From contig JAAYZO010000815.1 in NCBI GenBank assembly GCA_012514865.1, positions 1 through 5,285 on the forward strand: DNA of 5,285 nucleotides. The letters run 5' to 3'. Source of the stretch: Lentisphaerota bacterium. GTDB taxonomy: Bacteria; Verrucomicrobiota; Lentisphaeria; Oligosphaerales; JAFGRS01. The number at the start of each line of letters is the position of its first letter. Positions within the stretch are counted from its first letter, which is position 1. This document shows positions 1 to 5,255 of this stretch, in pieces. A program made the translations under genes and the position numbers. The notes below the pieces were generated by a model. The model worked only from the letters and a program-made list of their open reading frames with translations, was not told the DNA's origin and did not search any database.

Positions 1-722
1 ACTTCTACCGCTTCAACACCCGGGTGAAGCCCCTCGACGACGCGCGGGTGCGTCGGGCGCTGTCCCTGTGCATCGAGCGCGAGCAGCTCACCGCCTTCGT
101 CCTGCGCGGCGACCAGTCGCCAGCCCTGCACATCACGCCGCCCAACACCGGCGGCTACACCTCGCCAGCGCGCCTCAGCGGCGACGCAGCCGCGGCGCGG
201 CGGCTCCTGGCCGAGGCCGGCTACCCCGACGGTAAGGGCTTCCCGCCTCTGGAGCTGCTCTACAACACCAGCGAACAGCACCGCGTCCTGGCCGAGGCCG
301 TGCAGCAGATTTGGAAGAGCGCCCTGGGCGTCGACGTCACCCTCGTCAACCAGGAGTGGAAGGTCTACCTCGACAGCCTCACCCGCGGCGATTACCAGAT
401 CGCGCGCGGCAGTTGGATCGGCGACTACAACGACCCGAACAGCTTCCTGGATCTGTGGATGACCGACGGCGGGAACAACCGTACCGGCTGGAGCAGCCCG
501 GATTACGACCGCGCCGTCGAGGCGGCCGCGCAGACCGCCGACACGGCCCGCCGGCACGAGCTGTTCGGACAGGCCGAGGCCATCCTCATCGACGAGATGC
601 CCGTCGCCCCCGTCTACTTCTACGTCCGGACCATGCTCATCCAGCCCTCGGTCCAGGGGTGGTTCCCCACCCTCCTGGACCACCACCCCTACAAGCACGT
701 CCGCCTGACCGCGGCGCCCTGA
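1..722 (+). CDS. Peptide/oligopeptide ABC transporter substrate-binding protein, C-terminal part (5' end outside window)
   Basis: This is the extracytoplasmic solute-binding component of an ABC importer of the SBP_bac_5 (OppA/DppA) family, which captures peptides or other small solutes and delivers them to a membrane permease. Translation in the frame starting at base 3 is open to a TGA at 720-722 and gives 239 visible residues. The coding frame runs in from the left edge: residues upstream of the first GTG (base 24) already fit the family (YRFNTR), so that GTG is not the start. Family signatures are PLDDARVRRAL (visible residues 10-20), GYPDGKGFPPLEL (74-86), WIGDYNDPNSFL (138-149), the GNNRTGWSSPDYD segment (157-169), and the near-terminal EMPVAPVYFYVR (198-209), all typical of the C-terminal half of OppA-like proteins. 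Full-length relatives are about 500-550 residues, so the signal peptide and N-terminal lobe are missing here. The ligand cannot be deduced; many members bind non-peptide ligands. Permease and ATPase genes are not in view. Confidence 0.92.
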   Translation, partial: FYRFNTRVKPLDDARVRRALSLCIEREQLTAFVLRGDQSPALHITPPNTGGYTSPARLSGDAAAARRLLAEAGYPDGKGFPPLELLYNTSEQHRVLAEAVQQIWKSALGVDVTLVNQEWKVYLDSLTRGDYQIARGSWIGDYNDPNSFLDLWMTDGGNNRTGWSSPDYDRAVEAAAQTADTARRHELFGQAEAILIDEMPVAPVYFYVRTMLIQPSVQGWFPTLLDHHPYKHVRLTAAP

Positions 723-731
723 CGGGGTCAG
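719..731. repeat. Short dyad containing both convergent stop codons
   Basis: The bases CTGAC-GGG-GTCAG form a perfect 5-bp inverted repeat with a 3-nt spacer. The left arm holds the TGA stop of the substrate-binding protein gene and the right arm holds the TGA stop of the oxidoreductase gene on the other strand. It has no T-tract on either side, so it is not a convincing intrinsic terminator. With only 5 bp between the genes there is no space for a conventional terminator outside the coding sequences. Confidence 0.4.
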
Positions 732-1963
732 CCGATGGCGGCGGCGTTGACCGCAGCGCGACCCACCGCCTCGCCCATGGCGACGGCATTGCCGGTGACG
801 CGGTAGCTCGAGTGCGCCAGGAAGTCGCCGCTGATGCAGCGGCCGGCCATCCACAGGCCCTCGACATCGCGGGCCTGCAGGGCCCGCAACGGAATGTCGT
901 AGGGCTGCGTGCGGACCGGATGCGGCTCGATGCCCTTGCCGGCGCCGGGGTTGGTCGAGTGCACATCCAGGCCGAAGGCGACCCGGCACACGGCGTCGTC
1001 ATGGCAGCGCCCGGCGACCATGTCGTCGAGGGTGACTGTGTAGCGCCCATGCAGTCGGCGGCCCTCGCGCACCCCGATCTGGGCACTCGTGGCCAGCAGC
1101 CGCAGCCGCGACCACGGCCCGCCAAGGCGCCGCAGACCGTTGACCAGGTCATGGAGTTCCCGACGCCCCCGCAGCGTCGCCGCCGTCAGGTCGCGCGCGT
1201 CGATGCCCTTGACGCCGTATTCGTGGTTGGCCATCAGAAGGAAGAGGTCATCGCGCACAGGGAACAGCGACGGCTTGCCGTACGACGGCGAATGGCCGCC
1301 GCGCTCCATGGCCTCGCGCAGGCGGTCCTTCGGGGCTGCCCAGGCCTCGCCGGGCTGGCGCACGAAGCCGGAGACCTCCTCGAGGCGCAGCCCGCCGAGC
1401 AGCCCGATCAGGCTCATCGGCTGCTGGGCGCCGGTCTCGGGGTGGCCCAGGTCGAAACCGCAGCCGGCCAGGGCGCCGAGGTCGCCATTGCCGGTGGCGT
1501 CGATGAACTGCCGCGCCGAGAGGGCCTCACGGCCCGAAGGTGACTCGACCACGACCTGCCGCAGGCGCCCGGCCTCCACCCGCGCTGCGACGACGCGGCT
1601 GTAGAGCTGCAGGCCGACGCCGGCCTCGAGGCAGAGTTCGTCCAGGAGGATGCGGACCTCTTCGCCGTCAAAGGCATTCGTGCCCTCGCCACGGCTGTCA
1701 TGGGCACGGGCGCCGCGGGCCTCGAGGCGCCGGATGATCTCGGCCATCAGGCCGCCCTTGTTGGCGTGGTCGAGAAAGTAGGCCAGCAGCCCGGTCGTCC
1801 AGATGCCGCCCAGCGAGCCGTACAGCTCGACCAGATGCACGCGCGCCCCGGCGCGGGCCGCCGACACCGCCGCGGCCACACCGGCCGGACCGCCGCCGCA
1901 CACGACGACGTCCCAGTCACCGATCACCGGTACATCACGGGCGGGTTCACGAATGGTGTTCAT
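728..1963 (-). CDS. FAD-dependent oxidoreductase (FAD_oxidored family)
   Basis: A predicted cytoplasmic flavoprotein of 411 residues that should bind FAD through an N-terminal Rossmann fold and carry out a redox step on an unknown substrate. Visible features are beta strand WDVVVCGGGPAG (residues 17-28) with its glycine-rich dinucleotide loop, the acidic residue E46 ending the second strand (where the FAD ribose would be bound), the LGGIWTTG segment (51-58), FIDATGNGDLGALAG (153-167), the IGVREGRRLHGRY segment (296-308), and a C-terminal flavin-contacting region with GRCISGDFLAHSSYRVTGNA (374-393). The ATG at 1961-1963 was chosen because homology-like sequence begins shortly after it and an AGAGGAG motif lies upstream. 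The open frame extends to a GTG at 2068, but those 35 extra residues look like non-coding low-complexity sequence. There is no signal peptide or membrane segment. It lies 105 bp downstream of the isomerase-like gene on the same strand, suggesting co-transcription. Database names for such proteins vary (for example xanthan lyase-like) and should not be trusted for substrate. Family assignment is firm; function is not. Confidence 0.9.
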   Translation of the reverse strand: MNTIREPARDVPVIGDWDVVVCGGGPAGVAAAVSAARAGARVHLVELYGSLGGIWTTGLLAYFLDHANKGGLMAEIIRRLEARGARAHDSRGEGTNAFDGEEVRILLDELCLEAGVGLQLYSRVVAARVEAGRLRQVVVESPSGREALSARQFIDATGNGDLGALAGCGFDLGHPETGAQQPMSLIGLLGGLRLEEVSGFVRQPGEAWAAPKDRLREAMERGGHSPSYGKPSLFPVRDDLFLLMANHEYGVKGIDARDLTAATLRGRRELHDLVNGLRRLGGPWSRLRLLATSAQIGVREGRRLHGRYTVTLDDMVAGRCHDDAVCRVAFGLDVHSTNPGAGKGIEPHPVRTQPYDIPLRALQARDVEGLWMAGRCISGDFLAHSSYRVTGNAVAMGEAVGRAAVNAAAIG

Positions 1964-1973
1964 GCTCTCAATG

Positions 1974-1981
1974 ACTCCTCT
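1974..1981 (-). promoter_or_regulatory. Ribosome-binding site for the FAD oxidoreductase
   Basis: On the minus strand AGAGGAGT lies upstream of the ATG at 1963-1961, with 11 nt between AGGAG and the start codon. This is slightly long but within a usable range. It supports the internal ATG over the upstream GTG at 2068-2066, which directly follows the TGA of the isomerase-like gene (TGAGTG on the minus strand). No clear promoter was seen in the 105-bp gap, so translation probably depends on read-through transcription from upstream. Confidence 0.5.
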
Positions 1982-2068
1982 GGCTCGCCCCGCAACCGCC
2001 CCATCGACCGCGCCGCCGCCGACCTCTCCCGATGCCTCGCTCGCCTGGCCGCACCTCGACGGTCTCAC

Positions 2069-2890
2069 TCAGCGCGCCGCCGGCACGAAGCGCCTGAAGA
2101 AGGCGATCTCGCGCTGGACCGTCGCCGCGAACTCCGCCGCCGGCACCTCGAACTCGCAGTGCACCGACACCGGACCGTCGTAGCGCTCCCGCGCCAGGCC
2201 CTCGAAGACGTCCGTCCAGTCCACCACACCAGCCCCGGCCACGACCCAATGCCGCTGCAGGGCGCCGTGCCCATTTCTCTCGATACGGCTCAGGAGCACA
2301 TCCTTGACCGCCACCAGGCTCAGCCAGGGGCGCAGGATGCCGAGGGCAGTGGCGACGGCCTCGCCTTCGACCGCCAGGTGCGCCGGGTCGACATAGGCGC
2401 CGACCAGCGCCGGGTCGAAGCCCGCCAGGAGTGCCGCCAGGCCGCAGGCGTTGAGGCCCATGCAGCGATCGCTGTGGGTGTGGTAGCAGATGCGCACGCG
2501 GTAGCGGCGTGCCAGGCGTTCCCAGCGCCCGAAGGCGGCACGGATGCGCTCGACCTCGGCCATGTAGTCATGCTGGCGCGGGTCGTAGCGGAAGTACCCC
2601 AGCTTGAGCAGCCGGATGTCAGCCTCGTCCATCGCCCGCAGCAGGGGCTCGGCGGTCGGATGCTCGGGCTCGAGGAGGTCGAAGTTGCCGGTGACCATCG
2701 GGATGTCCAGCCCGGCAGCACGGCAGTGCGACGCCAGGCGCGGCAGCTCGACGGCGGCGTTGTCGGGGTTGACCGCGTAGCCCGGCCGCACGCAGAGGTC
2801 ATAGCCGTCCAGGCCCCACTCCTGAGCCCGCCGCACCAGCTCGGCCGGGGTGGCCTCTTTCAGCGTCTTCGAGAACATGATCAGCTTCAT
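2069..2890 (-). CDS. Sugar phosphate isomerase/epimerase-like TIM-barrel protein
   Basis: A 273-residue protein of the xylose isomerase-like / AP endonuclease family 2 TIM-barrel superfamily, whose members are metal-dependent sugar or inositol-derivative isomerases, epimerases, dehydratases or lyases. It begins MKLIMFSKTL, a typical first barrel strand. Family-like points are GLDGYDLCVRPG (residues 27-38), the YHTH strand end (136-139) where many relatives read YHNH, the VDPAH motif (167-171) giving likely metal ligands D168 and H171, the AVKD strand (194-197), the glycine turn VVAGAGVVDW (216-225), and the last strand VSVHCEFE (241-248) with E246 a likely metal ligand. The ATG at 2888-2890 is preferred over the longer open frame (to 2968) because the extra N-terminal residues overlap the helicase 3' end and do not look conserved, and because a GAGG sits 6 nt upstream of the ATG. 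No signal peptide is visible. It lies 56 bp downstream of the helicase and 105 bp upstream of the FAD oxidoreductase, all on the same strand. The exact reaction cannot be assigned. Confidence 0.9.
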   Translation of the reverse strand: MKLIMFSKTLKEATPAELVRRAQEWGLDGYDLCVRPGYAVNPDNAAVELPRLASHCRAAGLDIPMVTGNFDLLEPEHPTAEPLLRAMDEADIRLLKLGYFRYDPRQHDYMAEVERIRAAFGRWERLARRYRVRICYHTHSDRCMGLNACGLAALLAGFDPALVGAYVDPAHLAVEGEAVATALGILRPWLSLVAVKDVLLSRIERNGHGALQRHWVVAGAGVVDWTDVFEGLARERYDGPVSVHCEFEVPAAEFAATVQREIAFFRRFVPAAR

Positions 2891-2895
2891 GGTCC

Positions 2896-2917
2896 GCCTC
2901 GTGGAGGCCGCGCCTCC
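2896..2917 (-). promoter_or_regulatory. Ribosome-binding site with two competing hairpins upstream of the isomerase-like gene
   Basis: Read on the minus strand the order is GGAGGC (2917-2912), GCG, GCCTCC (2908-2903), AC, GAGGC (2900-2896), GGACC, ATG. The last GAGG is the best Shine-Dalgarno candidate, 6 nt from the start codon. The middle GCCTC(C) can pair with the upstream GGAGGC (6 bp, 3-nt loop) or with the Shine-Dalgarno arm (5 bp, 3-nt loop), but not both. The pairing is seen directly; a role in controlling translation is inference. Such short GC-rich stems also occur by chance in DNA of this composition. Confidence 0.4.
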
Positions 2918-2946
2918 GTTGACTCCGCAACACCGCCCGGCCGGCG

Positions 2947-4926
2947 TCACTCGAGCACCACGCGGCACTCGGGCACCGACTGGATGAAGGCCTTGCCATA
3001 GTTCGACGCGCTCAGGCGCCGGTCGAGAACCACCACCACGCCGCTGTCGGTGCGGCTGCGGATCAGCCGCCCGAAGCCCTGGCGGAAGCGCAGAATCGCC
3101 TCCGGCAGGGCGTACTCCGTGAAGGACCGGCCGCCACGCCGCTCGATCGCCTCCTGACGCGCCGCCACCAGCGGGTGGTCGGGCACACTGAAGGGCAGAC
3201 GCACCATGATGACATTGCGCAGGGCCTCGCCGGGGACATCCACGCCCGTCCAGAAACTCGCGGTGCCGAAGAGCACGCTGCCGATGTCGCGACGGAAGGC
3301 CTCGAGCATCTGCGAACGCGGCAGGCTCTCGCCCTGGACCAGCAGCGGGAACTTCTCCTCGGCACAGAAGTCGGCCAGCTCCGCCGCCAGGCGACGCATC
3401 ATGGCATGACTCGTAAAGAGCACGAAGGCGCTCCCGCGCGTCAGACGAAGGTAGTGCCGCAGGCGGTCGGCCGCCGCCGGCAGGAAGGCCTCCAGGTCGT
3501 TCGGGTCGGGCAGACCGCGGGCGATGTAGAGGGTCACCTGCGACTGGAAGTCGAAGGGGCTGTCCAGCACCAGGCTCTCGACGCCCTCGGCGCCGACGCG
3601 CCCGAGGTAGTAGTCCATGCGGCCGCGTATGGCCAGGGTAGCGCTGGTCAGGATCACCGGCAGGCCCTCCTGGAAGAGGCTCTCGCGGAGGAGCGTCCCG
3701 ACGTGCACCGGCACGGCCTTGAAGAGGACCTCACGCTGCTCCCGGCCGTGGCGCTCGAACCAGTACACGTGCTCGGGGGTCTCCATATCGAGGAACCGCC
3801 GCAGATTCAGCCGCTGGCTCTCCAGATCCTCGCCGAGCGCCGACAGCTCGCGCGACGCGGCCTCGCTGTCAGGGTCGCCGGCGAGGCTCTGCGCCACCCC
3901 GGACGCCGCCTGCACGACCTTCAGGAGCGGGCCGTCGAGGTAGTTCGGGAGGTGCCCGGGGACGGTGTAGCGCAGCGGCCCCTGCGCCTGGGGCTCAAGC
4001 CACTCGGCGACGCGCCGGAAGAACAGGTCGCAGGCCTCCGCGGCGCGTGTCACCGCCTGCCGCGCCTCGGCCCATGGGCCCTCGGCGAGCAGGCCGCGGT
4101 CGAGGTCGGCCTGGTAGAGCCGCCGCAGGCAGCGCCGTAGGGCGAAAGACCCGGCCTGGAGGCCGAGATGCTCGGCGGCGCAGTCCTCGACCAGGTGCGC
4201 CTCGTCGAGGACCACCGCACCATACGCCGGCAAGACACCGCCGTCGCCCGTGCCGCCCTGCCGCTTCATCGCCAGATCGCTGAAGAAGAGGGCGTGATTG
4301 GCCAAAATCAGGTGCGCCCGCTGCAGCTGACCGCGAGCCCGCATCAGGAAGCACTGCCGGAAGTGCGGGCACTGCGCGTTCAGACAGTTGCCGCGCTCAC
4401 AGCAGACCGCCTCCCAGACCTGCCGCAAGGGCTCGAAGCCGAGATCGCCCAGACAGCCGGTCGGAGTGCTACCCACCCACCGCCAGAGCGACTCGAGCTG
4501 CGCCGCCAGCGCCGGCGCGCCGAAACGCGCCGCCTCGACCTCGGCCATGGCCTGCAGCCGCCGCAGACAGACGTAGTTCGAACGGCCTTTCGCCAGGGCC
4601 GCGGTGAACTCCACACCCAACAGCGCCGACAGGACCGGGACGTCCTTCTTCAGAAGCTGCTCCTGCAGGCTGATCGTGTGCGTGCTGACCACGACCGGAC
4701 CGGCACCGCCCAGGGCGTGCAGGATCGCCGGGACCAGGTAGGCGAAGGTCTTGCCAACCCCGGTGGGCGCCTCGACACACAGACTCTGCCCGGCCTGCAA
4801 CTGCCGCGCCACCGCCAGAGCCATGGTCTGCTGCTGCGGACGATGCTCATACGGACGGCCGCCGACCTCCGGGGCACGCCGAAGCGGGCTGTCAATGCTG
4901 AAGAATCGCTCGATGCGCTCGATCAT
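2947..4926 (-). CDS. dinG: DinG-family ATP-dependent DNA helicase (XPD-like, Fe-S, superfamily 2)
   Basis: A 659-residue helicase of the DinG/XPD group: 5'-3' enzymes with an iron-sulfur cluster that unwind damaged, R-loop or G-quadruplex DNA in relatives. Motifs appear in order: the Q-rich segment YEHRPQQQTMA (residues 26-36), Walker A APTGVGKT (53-60), motif Ia STHTISLQEQ (81-90), Fe-S cysteines C120, C181, C186 and C192 with the C-x4-C-x5-C spacing known from E. coli DinG, NHALFFSDL (210-218), the DEAH box (241-244), motif III TSATL (428-431 plus L), motif IV FVLFTSH (501-507), motif V GTASFWTGVDVPGEAL (554-569) and motif VI QGFGRLIRS (616-624). All key residues are present, so it looks active. 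There is no N-terminal exonuclease domain as in many Firmicute DinG proteins, and it is slightly shorter than the E. coli enzyme (716 residues). The ATG at 4924-4926 was chosen because the family sequence starts there; the open frame continues to a GTG at 5070, but that extension is arginine/glycine-rich and unconvincing. Only a weak GCGGGG precedes the ATG (3-nt spacing), so a start at GTG 4950-4948 is a minor alternative. YoaA-type paralogues share these motifs, so the symbol is family-level. Confidence 0.94.
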   Translation of the reverse strand: MIERIERFFSIDSPLRRAPEVGGRPYEHRPQQQTMALAVARQLQAGQSLCVEAPTGVGKTFAYLVPAILHALGGAGPVVVSTHTISLQEQLLKKDVPVLSALLGVEFTAALAKGRSNYVCLRRLQAMAEVEAARFGAPALAAQLESLWRWVGSTPTGCLGDLGFEPLRQVWEAVCCERGNCLNAQCPHFRQCFLMRARGQLQRAHLILANHALFFSDLAMKRQGGTGDGGVLPAYGAVVLDEAHLVEDCAAEHLGLQAGSFALRRCLRRLYQADLDRGLLAEGPWAEARQAVTRAAEACDLFFRRVAEWLEPQAQGPLRYTVPGHLPNYLDGPLLKVVQAASGVAQSLAGDPDSEAASRELSALGEDLESQRLNLRRFLDMETPEHVYWFERHGREQREVLFKAVPVHVGTLLRESLFQEGLPVILTSATLAIRGRMDYYLGRVGAEGVESLVLDSPFDFQSQVTLYIARGLPDPNDLEAFLPAAADRLRHYLRLTRGSAFVLFTSHAMMRRLAAELADFCAEEKFPLLVQGESLPRSQMLEAFRRDIGSVLFGTASFWTGVDVPGEALRNVIMVRLPFSVPDHPLVAARQEAIERRGGRSFTEYALPEAILRFRQGFGRLIRSRTDSGVVVVLDRRLSASNYGKAFIQSVPECRVVLE

Positions 4927-5016
4927 GGTCCCCGCCGGCGAGTGTGGCACATGACCGCCACTGTAGCCCCGCCACGACGCCCCGCCACCCCCGGACCGGA
5001 GGCAGCGCGGTCGCAG

Positions 5017-5037
5017 CGCCTCAGTCGAGTCGAGGCG
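5017..5037. repeat. Inverted repeat, 6-bp arms
   Basis: CGCCTC (5017-5022) and GAGGCG (5032-5037) are perfect reverse complements separated by 9 nt. This is the member of the upstream dyad cluster nearest the helicase gene, about 90 bp from its start. It has no T-tract, so an intrinsic terminator is unlikely. Alone it could be chance. Confidence 0.35.
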
Positions 5038-5047
5038 GCCTGCAGCG

Positions 5048-5065
5048 GCGCGTGTCCTCACGCGC
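5048..5065. repeat. 18-bp palindrome, 7-bp arms with TCCT loop
   Basis: GCGCGTG-TCCT-CACGCGC is a perfect 7-4-7 dyad. A closely related dyad lies 36 bp to the right, centre to centre (5084-5101): the arms differ at one position, with the change compensated in the other arm. Read on the minus strand the loop is AGGA. It could be an operator half-pair, a REP-like palindrome or an RNA hairpin in the helicase leader. The symmetry is seen directly; the role is unknown. Confidence 0.45.
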
Positions 5066-5083
5066 GGCACGCGGCCTGATGAA

Positions 5084-5116
5084 GCGCCTGCGGCCAGGCG
5101 CCACTACACTGGCCGC
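5084..5116. repeat. 18-bp palindrome overlapping a second, mutually exclusive inverted repeat
   Basis: GCGCCTG-CGGC-CAGGCGC (5084-5101) is a perfect 7-bp dyad with a 4-nt loop. GCGGCCAG (5090-5097) is also perfectly complementary to CTGGCCGC (5109-5116), an 8-bp stem with an 11-nt loop. The two stems share 5090-5097 and cannot form together. This geometry resembles attenuator or antiterminator switches, but no U-tract follows either stem on either strand, so termination control is not supported. Confidence 0.45.
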
Positions 5117-5153
5117 GCGCCATCGACACCTCGACGCAGCCAGGTCCCTCCAG

Positions 5154-5177
5154 CATTCCACCATTCCATCACTCCAA
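5154..5177. repeat. Three-copy 8-bp tandem repeat (CATTCCAC-like)
   Basis: Three consecutive octamers read CATTCCAC, CATTCCAT and CACTCCAA, the third being degenerate. The array is A/T-richer than its surroundings and is partly flanked by a 6-bp inverted repeat (CCAGCA at 5150-5155, TGCTGG at 5186-5191). It may be slippage-derived spacer DNA or iterated protein-binding sites. No coding role is seen. Confidence 0.5.
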
Positions 5178-5207
5178 TTCGTCAGTGCTGGCGGTCGCGC
5201 CGCGTCA

Positions 5208-5235
5208 TTGCGTCGCGGGGCGGGCCGTGTATGGT
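5208..5235 (+). promoter_or_regulatory. Candidate sigma-70-type promoter for a rightward gene beyond the window
   Basis: TTGCGT (5208-5213) and TATGGT (5230-5235) are separated by 16 bp. Each is a partial match to the -35 and -10 consensus, and they lie where a short A/T-richer stretch interrupts GC-rich DNA. An alternative -10 is TATTTT at 5239-5244. Transcription would begin near 5242 and run into the leader ending in GGAGGAG. The prediction is weak because sigma factor preferences of this organism are unknown. Confidence 0.3.
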
Positions 5236-5255
5236 AGGTATTTTGGTGTGAGACA

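Noticed and set aside
311..1543. Long plus-strand open frame (410 codons) across the end of the binding-protein gene and antisense to the oxidoreductase
   Set aside because: The product is arginine/proline-rich with no family motif, while both overlapped genes have clear motifs. Long antisense frames are expected in DNA with G/C-biased third positions.
1964..2068. Possible 35-residue N-terminal extension of the oxidoreductase starting at the GTG next to the isomerase stop
   Set aside because: The extension is low-complexity, and the internal ATG has an upstream AGAGGAG and lies at the normal distance before the FAD-binding glycine loop.
1700..3001. Plus-strand open frame (433 codons) antisense to three genes
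   Set aside because: It spans two intergenic gaps and the ends of three genes on the other strand, with no recognisable domain. It is a composition artefact.
4927..5070. Possible 48-residue N-terminal extension of the helicase
   Set aside because: The sequence is arginine/glycine/serine-rich and unlike DinG N-termini, and it overlaps the dyad cluster. The ATG at 4926 starts directly at family-like sequence.
3175..5079. Two consecutive plus-strand open frames (321 and 303 codons) antisense to the helicase
   Set aside because: The helicase frame carries every family motif. The antisense products have compositions typical of mirrored GC-rich codons and no motifs.
5084..5116. Intrinsic terminator
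   Set aside because: The stems are GC-rich but no T-run follows on either strand.
4944..5237. Plus-strand 97-codon open frame in the intergenic region
   Set aside because: It has no ribosome-binding site and no recognisable motif, and its C-terminal part is translated from the tandem repeat and GC-rich spacer.
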